A stretch of 64,000 nt of DNA from Mrakia gelida (Eukaryota; Basidiomycota; Tremellomycetes; Cystofilobasidiales; Mrakiaceae), in assembly GCA_024345305.1 (NCBI GenBank), contig BRON01000003.1:186001-250000 (forward strand). The letters are read 5' to 3'. The notes below the pieces were generated by a model that worked only from the letters and a program-made list of their open reading frames with translations, ran no database searches and had not been told where the DNA came from. Each line of letters starts with the position of its first letter. Position 1 is the stretch's first letter. Below are positions 24,190-35,663 of the stretch, in pieces. The position numbers and the translations under genes are program-made.

Positions 24190-25714
24190 ATGGAAACAAG
24201 GTATCATATCCTTGAGCGACTCGAATACTGCATCCAGAAGAAGTACGGTGAGTGCCGTATTTCCTCTAGTTCCACTTAACCCAAACTCGGGCGGCAGACA
24301 GACTCGGACCCTGACCACTGATAAGCCCGCTTTGTTCTCGTTCTCCCTCAATTTACAGGTACGCGCTATGTCATCAGCATCTTCGGATCTACCGCCTACA
24401 GTCTGGACTCCGATACGACGGATCTGGACGTCTGCCTCGTCGTGAGCATCTCGTTCTCGCTCTTCGATTCGCCGCGACCGAACCAGACCAGCCTAATCCT
24501 CGTGCGTCTGTCCTTTCTTGCTTGCGTAGGACACCCATACTCCTCGAGGAGGACTTCCGGACGACTCCATCAACGGATCACCCTACAACTTAAACAATCT
24601 TGCCTATCGGTGCCTCGCGCTGGCGGGATTCTCTGTCCAAAGGGTTCGTCCGCCCTCGCGCGCGTCTCGACTTCTTCCCTCTCGTCTCCCGAACCCTCGC
24701 TCACGTCTCTCTCTTCCGCCAGATCGTGAGAGGTGCAGACACACCCATCAGTGCGCGCCCTTTCTTCTCTCTTCATCTCTCCTTCCCACTCCTCTTTCTC
24801 ACAGAGCGCCTGACTTCGCTTTCCCCTTCGACGGCCGTCTGATCTGGCAGTCATCCTCCACGACCCCACCAGCCAAATCCCCCTCGACATCAACGTCAAC
24901 TGCCTAGCCGGGAACTACAACACCCTCTTCATCTCCAACCACGTCCATCAATCCCCAACGTTCTTCCTCCCCCTAGCCAACCTCCTCAAAATATGGGCTC
25001 GGAACCGTCGTCTCTCCTCCTCCCCATGCCTCCTTCGCTCCGAGAGCATCATCTCCTACACGCTCACCCTCCTCCTCCTCACCTACCTCGTTCGAATCAA
25101 GGCAGTCTACGACCTCCTCGAACCTCCTTCGCCTGCATCAGGATGGATCAACACCGTCGTTACAGTGCAGAAGGGAACGAAAACAGCGACGGACGACGAG
25201 GAGCACCCTCGAGTGGATCGTTGGCCACACTCCTTCGCCGCCAGGGGCAGCGAGGAGCTCGAGTCGTATGGGATGACGGAAACCCTCGAGGGTTTCTTCG
25301 TGTTCTTGGGGGGGTGGGAACCGACGGCGGGGACGGAGATGATGAGTTTGAGATTGGGAGGGTTGGTTCCGAGGACGTCGACGCGTCAACCACCGTGTTT
25401 CCTTCAGGTCGAAGATCCGTTTATACTTGATCGAGTTGAGTCCCTTACCTCACCTTGACTAACGTTGTACTCGTATTCGTGCTCTCGGCTGACTCTCCTC
25501 GTTCGTTTGGTCCAGAACACGTCTGGAAGTTTCTCGGAGTCGGCCGGGAGGTTGTTCTTTGACGTGAGCGACCTTCCTCTTTCTTTCTTTGTTCTCTTGC
25601 CTCGTTAGGCTTCAGCACTGACACTTGGCTCGTCGTTTCTTGAAACAGGAGGCACGAAGAGCGAGTCGGATCTTGAGCGAAGGAGGGACGATCTCGGGCG
25701 TGATCCAACCTTGA
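24190..25714 (+). CDS. Cid1/Trf4-type nucleotidyltransferase (poly(A)/poly(U) polymerase-like)
   Basis: Non-canonical RNA nucleotidyltransferase. The catalytic polymerase-beta fold shows the G-S helix turn and first two metal aspartates in IFGSTAYSLDSDTTDLDVCLV. The third aspartate is in IPLDINVNCLAGNYNT, reached after an intron from about 24750 to 24850. The PAP-associated domain includes LANLLKIWARNR, a SIISYTLTLLLLTYLV helix (the usual 'SYA' position) and the end motif EDPFILDRNTS. The last exon ends ASRILSEGGTISGVIQP. I start it at METRYHILERLEYC (24190); the frame also stays open back to an ATG at 24079. The protein, about 340 residues, is short, with almost no N-terminal extension. Donors include GTTCGT and GTGCGC. 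Members add A or U tails to RNAs for decay or quality control; which base this one uses is not visible. Confidence 0.82.
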
Positions 25715-26252
25715 CGCGACTTAGCTTGTCGTTCTTCGTTCTTTCTCCTCGCCGTTGTACGGTCTTCTTTCTTAGTCTAATATCTCTACGTTCATGACCA
25801 GTTGTATTCGCTTCCATGCACGGTGAACTGATTGTCGTCTCGAGGGGAGCGGCAAAAGGAAAAGGAAGAACGAAGGCGACGCTGCTTCCAGGCGAGCGCG
25901 CGCTGTCGTTCATTGTTCCGTGAACGGTGTCCCTTTCCCGAGTGGGGTTGTGGACACTGAGATAGAGAGAGAGAGTAGGGGAAAGTGCTGAATCTGTGGA
26001 GAGAAGTCGAGGATCGGGGAGGGCGAGAAAGAAACGAGTTCGCTCGCGATGTTCGCTCGTCCTTCTCTTTGCCTCTTTCCTCCCCTCCTCTTCCTTCCAA
26101 ACTCCAACCCCAACACCTCGAACGCCAGAAAGATGGTAAAAAGGGTATCACACATACATACGCGTAGCACGAAGAACTCAAACCGAACCGAACTCAACCC
26201 AACGCCAAACCCAGCCCTCCCAACCCAGCCCAAACCGAAAACGCGTCGCTCG
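25715..26252. other. Convergent 3' region between the nucleotidyltransferase and TMA16
   Basis: The two genes converge here, so the stretch holds their 3' untranslated regions. Purine-rich runs near 25960-26040 and a C/A-rich run near 26160-26240 are seen. No exon, RNA gene or repeat was supported. Confidence 0.45.
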
Positions 26253-27246
26253 CTACTCCTCCATCGCCTCCTCCCCCTCCTCCCCACCCGCATTCTGCGG
26301 CGCGAACTCATCATCCACACCCCTCCCCAGCCCCCTATGCGCCACCACAACCAGTTCCGGATCCTTGGAGTTGATTCGAATGTACCTCAGCAGGGGCAGG
26401 AACGAAGGGTCGCACGACTCCCAACTTCGCATCAGCGCGACGGTCGGTTCGTGCGTTAGGTCGGGGACCTCTGTGCAAAACGCGAATCGAACGACAAACA
26501 AGGGGTCAGTTTTCAGTTTTGGTTTGCTAACTCTCTCGCTCGAGAAGAGACGGGTTGAACCAAAGGGGATTCGTTCGCTACTCACCAAACCCACTCTGAT
26601 ACTCGCTCAACTCCTTCCTCTTGATCTCCTCGATCTCAATCTCCCTCCTGCACTTGACCCTCCCTGCTCTCCGCTCCTTCTTGAGTTGGGCGAGCTCGTC
26701 GTCGTTTCGCTCGAGGTAGACTTGGGAGATGAGCTCGTGGAGTTCTGGGAGGGTGTGGGCGACGAAGGGGGGTGGGGGGAGGGAGTGGTGGAAGAAGAGG
26801 GGTCGTTCGACTGGGGCGAGGCGAGCGATGGCGAGGTGAGAGGGAGCGAGGGTGAGGTGAGGAGAGACGAGGATGAGATAGGAGGGAGGTGGTAGGAAGG
26901 AAAGAAGGAAGGAAGGAGACTGGTGAGCTCGTTGAAGAAGGGGGGGAAGGAGAAGCAGAGTTGAGCTTCAGACTCACGTTTCTCAGCGTTCGCTCGCTTC
27001 CTGTAGTTCTTCTCCTTCGACAGCTTCGTCTTCCTGAGAACAATTCGGTCCAGCTGACCAGCTACGATGCCCCAAGAAGGAAGCAAACGCGAAGGTCAGA
27101 TCAAACGAGCGCTTCGAACTCGTGAGCTCGAGCTCAAAGGAGGGAGGGAGTGAGGAGGGCAAGAACTTACACCTTCTCGAGGAAGGATGGATGTTCTCCA
27201 TAGCTCCCTGCATCGACTTCTTCGTCAATCGTTTGTTGTTGGGCAT
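26253..27246 (-). CDS. TMA16: Translation machinery-associated protein 16
   Basis: Small pre-60S ribosome biogenesis factor that sits on the maturing large subunit. The start MPNNKRLTKKSMQGAMENIHP and the following exon (AGQLDRIVLRKTKLSKEKNY) match the basic N-terminal helix of the TMA16 family. Further family sequence appears in TLPELHELISQVYLERNDDE and ELSEYQSGFEVPDLT. The protein then continues through PTVALMRSWES and ends in an acidic tail (GGEEGEEAMEE). Three introns at least; the total is around 220 residues, normal for the family. The gene is divergent from TFIIIA, with 169 bases between the two start codons. Confidence 0.88.
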
Positions 27247-27415
27247 CCTGAGCTAGCTGTAAAAGGTTCCTGGGGGTTTGTTGGGGTTGGGAGGTGAGTG
27301 AAGGAAGGGCAAGCAAGGAATTTGGACTCGGCCTGCGGGGCGAAGAGTTTCAAACTCCTTCGGTTTCGATTCAAGCGAAGTTCTTCCCAACAACCACCAA
27401 AGACGAGAAGAGACG
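27247..27415. promoter_or_regulatory. Short divergent promoter for TMA16 and TFIIIA
   Basis: Only 169 bases separate the start codons of the two divergent genes, so both promoters and leaders must overlap or abut. Both products serve ribosome production (60S assembly and 5S rRNA transcription), which makes shared control plausible. No specific factor site was identified. Confidence 0.6.
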
Positions 27416-29617
27416 ATGTCGGTCCAAGTCTTGATACCCACTCAACGAATTCATCAGCAGCAACCTCCTCAACCGAACGCTCATGCTTCCTCGTCCCGAA
27501 CTGTCGTCGGTGGAGGTGGTGTGAGCTCGAACGCGACGGCTTCATCCTCCTCCTCCTCGTCCCATCCTCATCCTCACTCCCATCATCACCACGACCATGC
27601 TTCCCACGACGACGACGACTCTGGATCCGACGTCGAAGTCGTGATCGAAGTGGAGGAACGCTCAGCCAAGGCCGGAGGACGACTCAACAAAGGGAAAGGT
27701 CGCTCCTCCCTCCCTTCCACTCCCTCCTCCTCGTCGAATCGCAAGTTCATGTGCACCTTCGACCCTTCCGAATGCACCAAATCCTTCACCAAAAGAGCAA
27801 GACTCGAGGAGCACATCCTCACTCATACAGGAGAGGTGCGTTCTCCATGCTTCTTCTTTCGTCGACGACGGAATGAGCTCCGACGAGCTCGAGCTGACCT
27901 CTTCGTTTTGGATTTTTGCTTCAGCGCCCTCACTCCTGCCCTCACTGCTCCCTCTCGTTCACTCGTCCCACCCACCTCCAAGCCCACATCCGAACTCATC
28001 TCCCAGAATCAGACAAACCGTTCGAGTGCTCCAAGGAGGGGTGCGGGAAGAGGTTCTGGACCGGTCAGCATCTCAGGAGGCACGAGGAGGGTTGTGGGGG
28101 TGGGAGATATCAGGTCAGTTCAGTTGGGCTCGACGGTTCATCTCTTCTGAAAGAAGTCTCTACTGCGAGAGTTTAAGCGAAGAACAAGGACAAGAAGAGC
28201 CGAAACTAACCTTCCCGTTTCGTTCCTCCGTTCGTCGCCAGTGCCCTCTCTGCCCTTCCTCCTTCTCTCTCTCGCACCAACTTCGCTCCCACCACGCAGC
28301 AGACCACTCCCCACCAGGAACCAAACCCTTCCCCTGTCCCGAACTCAACTGCGACAAATCCTTCCCTACCTCTCAGAAACTGAGGCAGCATGCGAAGATG
28401 CATGATGGTGAGTTTCGCGTCTCTCTCGCTCTCTCCCTCTCCCCCTCTCTTCCGTTCCCTTCCCTCCTCTTTCCAACCAACCCCTCCCCCCCCCCCACCT
28501 TCCGTTCGTTTCTCAGAAACCCGCTACCTATGCACCCACCCTTCCCACCCCTCCTCCGGCCTCTCCTTCACCACCTGGTCCCTCCTCCGAGCTCACGTCT
28601 CCTCCGCTCACCCTCCTTCGTGCCCTTACGAGGAGTGCAAAGGACGACCGGCGTTCAAGACGAGGAAGGGGCTGAAGGCGCATTTGAAGGTTCATAGGGA
28701 GAGGGAGGAGGATGATAGGTTGCTTGGGAAGGAAGAGGCGGAGGAGAAGGGTGAGAGAGGGAGAAAGAGGAGGAGGAGTTTCGTTGTTGAGGATGGGGAG
28801 GACGAGGACGAGGGAGAGGAAGGAGAGGGGACTGGTGAGAAGGGAGGACGTAAGAAGGTCCGAAGAAGAAGTGTGAGCGTAGCTGGGAAGGATTGGATCT
28901 GCGAGCAAGGAGGGTGTGGGAAGGGGTTCAAGTCGGTGAGTTTCGACGCGTCGTTCTTCGTTTTCGTTTTCGTTCTTTCCCTCCCTCTTTCCTTCCCCTC
29001 TTCGCCCCTCCTCCCACCTCCCTCTCACCCAACCTGACCCCTCCTCCCCCCACCCCCCCACCCACCCCCACCGACAGAAAAAAGCTCTCAAAACCCACCA
29101 TCAAACGATCCACCTCCTCCTTCGCCCTTTCCTCTGCCCCCACCAACCCAACTGCACCAAAACCTACGGACATAACCATCTCCTCCAGCGCCACCTCTTA
29201 TCCTCCCATTCGAACCCTTCCGCCAATCCGAACCCTTCCCACCCTTCAGACATCAACGCGTCCTCCCACCCCTCGCACCACCTCAACCCCGACTCAGACG
29301 TCGACGACGCTCGCTTGCTGGGCGAGTTGACGGGCACGACTTACGTGTCTGAGAGGAAGATCGCTTGTCCGTATGGACGGCAGGGAGTGTTGGTCAGTGC
29401 GGGGAATCAGCTCTTGGGAGGAGCAGGGGGGAGTGGGTTGAGTGGGAGGGGAGGGGGCGGTGGGTCGGGAGGGGATGGGGGAGAGGAGGAGTCGTGTGGG
29501 TACAGGTTCAGTAGGGCGTACGACTTGAGGAGACATCTGGGGAAGGTTCATGGGGTTGTGGTGGATGAGGAGGAGGCGAGGGGGTTGGCGGAGGGGTTGA
29601 GGAGGGGGAGGAAATGA
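27416..29617 (+). CDS. Transcription factor IIIA, multi-C2H2 zinc-finger protein
   Basis: Binds the 5S rRNA gene internal promoter and 5S rRNA to start RNA polymerase III transcription. The disordered head is Ser/His/Asp-rich (a histidine run near residue 52). C2H2 fingers then follow: FMCTFDPSECTKSF...H-x3-H, HSCPHCSLSFTRPTHLQAH, FECSKEGCGKRFWTGQHLRRH, CPLCPSSFSLSHQLRSHH, FPCPELNCDKSFPTSQKLRQH, a degenerate one at YLCTHPSHPSSGLSF, CPYEECKGRPAFKTRKGLKAH, WICEQGGCGKGFKS/KKALKTHH and FLCPHQPNCTKTYGHNHLLQRH. The last finger is split by a long Gly-rich insertion (CPYGRQG ... CGYRFSRAYDLRRH). An acidic/basic linker of about 75 residues lies between fingers 7 and 8. Nine-plus fingers with such an insertion match TFIIIA rather than a general regulator. 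Five exons with in-frame joins. Confidence 0.88.
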
Positions 29618-30217
29618 GCGTGGAGGGAGGAGGGAGAGGTGGGTGAGGAGGTGAGGTGGGTGAGGGAGGTTTACGCTCGCTTTTCAGCTTGGATGTGGTG
29701 TGTTCTTGATGATCTTTACGACCTTTGGTTTCCTTGAGTTGCATTTGAGACTAGCGAGAGGGGAGGAGGGAGAGGGGCATAGCGCGAGGCGATGACGCGT
29801 CTCGACTCACGACGCTCGCTGAACGCTACGCTCGAAGGTCTTCCACACGCATTTTTTCGCTCATCTCACGGATGAGCTCATCAAATTTCGTCCTGCTTTA
29901 CCCACGACCCCAGATCTCTACTCAAAGCTCGACGGTTGATCTCGAAGACGAGCAGCGACTTGACTCCACTCGTCCGGCTCGAAACGCGAACGACTTCGCC
30001 AGATCTTCTTCCATCCTACATCTTCTTCTGTTCACCCACCTCGCTCTTCTCATATCCAAACCGAGCATGGGAATACGGTTCCCACGCACTTTCATAGAGA
30101 TCCCTTACAAACCCTCGCGCGAATGACAGGCTCCGATCTCGTCAGCCCAACCTCCCCGAAGCTCGAGCTGAACAATCCTCGTCCTTCCTCCTTCCTCATT
30201 AACCATCACACCCTTGC
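29618..30217. other. Intergenic region
   Basis: Six hundred bases between two plus-strand genes. A G/A-rich block directly follows the TFIIIA stop (29618-29680) and the rest is the leader and promoter of the dioxygenase gene. An open frame from 30123 overlaps the next start in another frame but has no support. No other feature seen. Confidence 0.45.
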
Positions 30218-31796
30218 ATGGTCTCCATCTTCTCCTCACCAACCACTACAACCACTCTCCTCGCCTTCGTCGTCGCTCTCGTTTCGTTCTTCTTCCTCTA
30301 CAACACCTCCAGCAACACCAACCGAAGCTCGCCCCTCCCTTCTTCTTCATCTTTCGACTTTCAACAAGACCCAAACACCATGTCCTCCCCCACCGCCGCT
30401 GTTGCTTCGACGCTCAAGAGGATGCCTTCCTACTTCATCTCGCATGGTGAGTCTCCCCCTGGACTCCATCCTCGCCTCAGCTTGGGCTTGAAGAGGAAGG
30501 GAGGACGGAGTCGGTGAGCTCGAACCAAACGGACCTGACCGTTTCCTCGCTTTGGATTGATGTTTGGGTTGATGCAGGAGGACCCCCAACGATGTTCGAG
30601 ACTCAAAACTCTCCTTACCTCCAGTGGGCCAAAACGGGGAAGGAGATCAAGGCTCTGAACCCTAGAGGTTTGGTCGTCGTGAGCGCTCATTGGGAGAACG
30701 ATGATACGACGTCGAAGGATGTTTTGAGTGAGTCTGCGCTTTCACCTTCTTTTGCGTTCTCTTCTGCGACATACTGTCAGTGAAGTAGACGAGCTGAGGA
30801 TGCTTTCTTGACGAGACGAACCGAGCCAGAGTAGTGCTGGGCTGGAGAAACGAGAACGCTGACTCGATCTTCTGCCCTCGTCGTCTCGACTCGTCTCCTT
30901 TCCTGATCCAGTTAACGATGTCTCCCAAACCCCTCTCGTCTACGACTTCTACGGCTTCCCTCCCAAGTTCTACGACCAGAAGTTCAACTCTGTTTCCCAG
31001 CCTTGGTTGGTGGAGTTGACGAAGGCGAAGCTGAAGGAGGGAGGAGTTGGCGTCACGGGCGTCGGAGGGAAGGGTCGAGGACTGGATCATGGAGCTTGGA
31101 GTGAGTTCGTTTGGCCCTTCTCTGAGCGACGGATGGTAGCGAGACTGAACTGACGGGTTTCCCTTACTTCCTGCTTCGTCTCGCTTTGTTGCAGTCCCCT
31201 TCAAGGTTCTCTTCCCCGACCACAAACCCACCGACTTCCCCATCGTCCAAGTCTCTCTCCCAGGCGATTCTTCCGCAGAAAGCTCCATCAAGCTCGGTCT
31301 GGCTCTCGAGAAGCTTCGAGATGAGGGTGTAGTCGTCGTTTCCTCTGGACAGTCGTGAGTCCGTTCTTCTCTGATGCATTTCCCCTCGTTCGTTCGACGC
31401 GTCGCCTGACTTCTCTCCCTTCGTGCAGAGTCCACGCGCTACGAGAACTGATGCAGGGAAACCGACCTTCGACTTACGGCAAGGAGTTCATGTCAGCGTG
31501 AGCATACACACCTAACTCTTCGTTCTTGGCACGTCCGGCGAGTGTCCGAGGCTGATTTCTGCTGGAACTTACGCGACGCGAACAGAATCTCCTCCCTCGT
31601 TGCTTCTCCGACGCGACTTGCCGACGCCCCTTCGGCTCTCCTCACGCACAAAGCCTACAAGCGATCGCATCCCTCTCCCGAGCATCTTCTTCCTGTCTTC
31701 GTCGCGATGGGAGCGGGAGGAGAAGGGTCGAAAGGGAAGGTCGTGTGGGAGAAGGACGAGTTTGCGATGGGCTGGCAGGTGCTTCGTTTTGATTAG
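30218..31796 (+). CDS. DODA-type extradiol ring-cleavage dioxygenase with N-terminal membrane anchor
   Basis: LigB/DODA family non-heme iron(II) enzyme; relatives open aromatic rings of catechols such as DOPA. The conserved start of the fold is YFISHGG-PPTMFE (iron-binding histidine in SHG). Other marks are NPRGLVVVSAHWE (second histidine), DFYGFPPKFYD, GLDHGAWIPFKVLFPD (catalytic histidine in LDHG), PIVQVSLPGD and VVVSSGQSVHALREL, ending in WEKDEFAMGWQVLRFD. The in-frame start at 30218 adds a hydrophobic segment (TLLAFVVALVSFFFLYN), unusual for these normally soluble enzymes. A second in-frame start at 30379 (MSSPTAAVAS) would remove it. Seven or so exons; one intron carries the ACGCGTCGCCTGAC branch context. 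It is followed by an MFS transporter on the same strand. Confidence 0.85.
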
Positions 31797-32014
31797 CTTA
31801 GGAACATGATTTGCCTTCTTTACCTCCCCTTCCCGAGTCTTCCTGCGAGCATACAAGCTTCTCATTTGAGTCGCGAAACATCGACGCGAAGAGGGCGAGT
31901 CAGTTTCCGTCAAGGAAACGAGGAGGGTGGGGAAGACAGAAGTCGGCCGGGGTGTCGTGGGAAGGAGCGAAACCAAGCTGCTAAGTTTGACCTCCCACCA
32001 CCACAAGCTCGAGA

Positions 32015-35000
32015 ATGAAGTTCAAGATCCCTTCGTTCCTCAAGCCTGCTAAGGAGGTGCTCAACGAGGATGGTGTACCAGAGGAGCGAACGTCTGCCCA
32101 AAACCTGGTCCTCGTCGTGAGTTCTCCCTCCCCCGCGGCGCTCTCCGTCGAGCTCAACATTCCTTCCCTCTCGTCTGACCCTTCCTTCCCCCTTCTCTTA
32201 GTTCTCTGTATGCCTCTTGATGGTGATGAACGTCCTCAGTCAAGGGTCGCTCAACATCGCTCTTCCGTAAGTATCAAGACTGCCTGCTTCCACTCCTTTG
32301 CCCTCTTCTCTCCGACTCCAAATTCGCTCGTTCGGTTCCCACCTCGCTCGAGCTGACCTCTCGCCCCCTCCTCCCCCTCCTTCTCTTTTTCTCCCAGGTC
32401 GATCTCAAGGGATCTCGACATCCCCTCCGACAGGCTCGAATGGCCTATCACTTCGATGTCCCTCGCGTCGGTGAGTCCTACCCTTTCTTCTTTGATTTTC
32501 CTTCTCGTGCCCCCGACCCCTTCCCCCTCCTCCACCACCCAACCTCATCCTGCTCCCAACTTGCTCTCTCATTCTTCATTGCCGGTTCTGACTTCGCTTC
32601 CTCGATCTATTCTCGGTTCTTATCTTTCAGGGTTGCCTCATTCTCCCAGCAGGTCGGCTGTCCGATATCTTTGGCGCGCGAAGAAGTGAGTCGTCTCGTC
32701 CCTTTCAGTTCTCTCGAACGCGTCTGGACGCGTGCTGATTTTCCATTCCTTCTTGCTTGCTTTGCTTCCTTTCAGTGTTCCTCGGTGGGATCGTCGTCTT
32801 CGTTGTTAGCGTGAGCCCTCTTGATTCTCCGTACGATATCAGTCAGTGTTTGAACGAGCCTGGGAATGCTGACCGAAGTTAACCTTTCCGACACTTCTAC
32901 AGAACATCGCAGCAGCTTTATCTCAAACTGAGATCCAGTTGAACATTTTCCGAGCTTTTCAGGTCAGTAGTCATCTCCTTTGATCTCCCCAGTGTCGACC
33001 ATACGCGCACGAAGCTCCTGGATTGGGCGAGGGAGTTTTCGAGAAGAGGAGACGACGCGAGAGCCGGACCTTCCTTCGCGTTCCCTTCCCACTTTCTCTT
33101 CCTCCAATCTATCACCAGAACCCTCGCTGACCATCCTCTCACACGTGCCCTCTCGACACAGGGAGCAGGAGGAGCAGCTTCGATCCCAGCAGCGGTCTCG
33201 ATTCTGGCGCACACTTTCCCTGCGACGTCGCCTTATCGAGCCATCGCCTTCGCCTGCTTTTCGGCTGGAGCTCCCATTGGGTCTGGATTTGGTATGTACT
33301 TCGTTTGAGCTTTTTCAGATATCGTCCGGAGGCACGCTGCGGAAGAGGAAGAACGAAACGCGTCGCTGACGCTCAAACCCTCTTCCTTTTTCCCTCGCTC
33401 TTGCAGGTTCGGTCTTCGGAGGAGTCTTCACGCAATACGCTACTTGGAGAGTCCTGTTCTGGTTCACCGCTGGGGTGACGGTCATCCCCCTCGTTCTTGG
33501 ATTCTTCGTCGTCCCCATGGATCGTCTCGAAGCAGGACGCGACACTCGTGAGTTTGCCCGCTTCGCGCTTCCCTCTCAAGCTCGAACGCTGACTGTATCG
33601 CTTTCCGTACTTCAGGCGTCGACTACCTCGGAACTTTGCTGGCTATCGCAGGGCTGGTCCTTCTCACCTTCGCTCTCAGCGAGGGTCCAATCGCTCCCGA
33701 CACCTGGAGAACTCCCTGTTCGAACTCTTCTCTCCTGCTTCTCTCTACGAAAACTCTCGCTGACAAACATTGGCTCTTCGAACGCAGACATCATCGCTTT
33801 CCTCATCCTCTCGGTCTTCTTCCTCCTCGCTTTCTTCGCTTGGGAACGGTTCCTCGTCAAGTCGGATCGGTTCGACATCCCCCCTCTTCTTCCTCTCGAG
33901 ATCTTCTCACGTGAGAAAATCGCTTGGATCTTGGTCCTAGGATTCCTGGTCTGGGGGTCGTTCCAGCCCCTATTGCTCTACGCAGTCTGTTCGTAACTGT
34001 TTCTGCTCTGCTCTTCGACCTCAAGCTCGAGACGCGTCGCTGATCTATCACCCCTCCTCCACTTCTGCTTCCAGTATACTACCAAACCTACGCTGGACTC
34101 TCACCCATGGCGACGATGGTTCGAATGCTGCCGACGGCCGTGAGGTGAGCTTCCCTCTTTTCCGACGCGTCGACGCAATTCCTCTCCTCGCACGTCGCTG
34201 ATCGACGACGCCTTCCCACTCTCTTCTTCAGCGGTGTCCTCGTCAACTTCGTCTTCGCACTGGTCGTTCCCTACGTCCCAGGATGGATGCTGCTCGTGGT
34301 TGGAGCCCTTGGAACAGCCGTGAGTTTTTCACAAGCTCGAACTCGTTTGTCGTTCACGAGCTGACTCCTTGTCCTTTCTTCAGTTTTCTTGCGTCCTTTT
34401 CGCCAACATCGTTCCCTCGATCACCTACTGGGCGATGGGGTTCCCTTCTCTCTTCTGCTCAGTCATCGGAGCGGACGCGATCTGTTCGTTTGATCTTTCG
34501 ATTCTTCTTCGTCGACCTCGTTCTGACCTCTTGCTTCCCTGTTCTTGTTCTTCTCGGAACAGACGCGACCTCTTCGATCTACATCGCCGCCATCGCGAAA
34601 CCTAACGAACAAGCTCTTTGTGGAGGTGAGTCCTCGTCGCCTCAGTTTCCTCTCGTCCCCCGTCGACGCGTCGCTGAACTGTTTGTATCTGCCTTCTTTC
34701 TCTCAGGATTGTTCCAAACCTTCACTCAGGTATGCTCAATCACCCGCTCTGGTATCCGTCTCGTTCATCGGCTGATCCTCCCTCTCTTCGCTACAGCTCG
34801 GTGTTGCGTTCGGACTCGCAATCTCGACGGTCGTCAAGAACGCAGCTCAGCTCAAAGCAGCGCCAGAGCTCGCAGGAACTGCTGCCGAGGCCGACGTTGT
34901 GATTCCTCTGGAGGCTCTCTTCCAAGGAATTAAGGCTGCCCAGTGAGTCGACTCGTCTTTCTCGTCGCTCGATCTATCTCGCGTCGTCGTCCTGACTCGA

Positions 35001-35315
35001 CCTCTTCTTTTCCCCCTCTTCAGATGGACGTGCTTCGCCTTCTCGATGACAGGCTTCCTCATCGTCATCACCTTCCTCCGTTCAATCGGAGTCCTCGGTC
35101 ACCGTCGGATCAAGAAGGGAGCTGTCTCGTCGGCGTCCAGCCAGACGCTCGACGTGGAGGGAGGAGCGATCGTCCTCGACAAATCGTTCCTCGAAGCGGA
35201 GGCGACTCTCGCTGGAGGAGACGACGACCAGAAGATCACGTCGATGGAGATGGCGAATCTCGGGGTGGACGGAGTAGATATGGAGAAGGAGCGCGAGAGG
35301 ACGGAGGTTCGATGA
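32015..35315 (+). CDS. Major facilitator superfamily transporter, drug:H+ antiporter type
   Basis: Multi-pass plasma-membrane carrier of about 12-14 helices. The start MKFKIPSFLKPAKEVL leads to TM1 (VCLLMVMNVLSQGSLNIALP). Motif A follows as GRLSDIFGAKK, then FLGGIVVFVVSNIAAALS, and the antiporter motif C-like stretch FSAGAPIGSGFGSVFGG. Later helices include LGTLLAIAGLVLLTFALSEG, IIAFLILSVFFLLAFFAWE, ILVLGFLVWGSFQPLLLYAV, GVLVNFVFALVVPYVPGW and FAFSMTGFLIVITFLRSIG. The C-terminal cytoplasmic tail is acidic. The sequence resembles fungal aminotriazole-resistance/DHA2-like carriers; the substrate is unknown. About 17 short exons. It is flanked by an aromatic-ring dioxygenase upstream and a GH127 glycosidase downstream, all on the plus strand, so uptake or export linked to those enzymes is possible but unproven. 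Confidence 0.88.
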
Positions 35316-35663
35316 GAGGAGGGGAGGGAACGAGAGGGAGAGACGGACGCGCTCTTTTGATCTTGCTGCATTTTTACATCTAAAACTCAAACGATCTTGC
35401 TTTGCTGTAGACTATTTAACTTAATGACCTGTTCACTGTTGTCTTGTCCCTCCTGCGTTTTAGTCTTCTCTCAGGAAATAATCAACCGCCGGCTGAGACC
35501 GAGCGAAAGGGAGCACGAGGGCGTCTTCCCTTTCCTCCCTTGCCTTCGACACCCATCTCGAGCGTCTTCTCTATAGGTCAGTGAGTGCGTTGATACCTTC
35601 TGATACGTCTCTTGCGCCTCGCTGATCGGCTCTTCCCTTCGTTCGACTGTCGCCAGTCGAATC
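35316..35663. other. Intergenic: GH127 promoter and leader
   Basis: Between the transporter stop and the GH127 start. A donor-like GTGAGTGCG near 35583 and a CGCCAG acceptor at 35655, with CTGATC between them, suggest a small intron in the GH127 leader. No coding exon seen. Confidence 0.45.
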
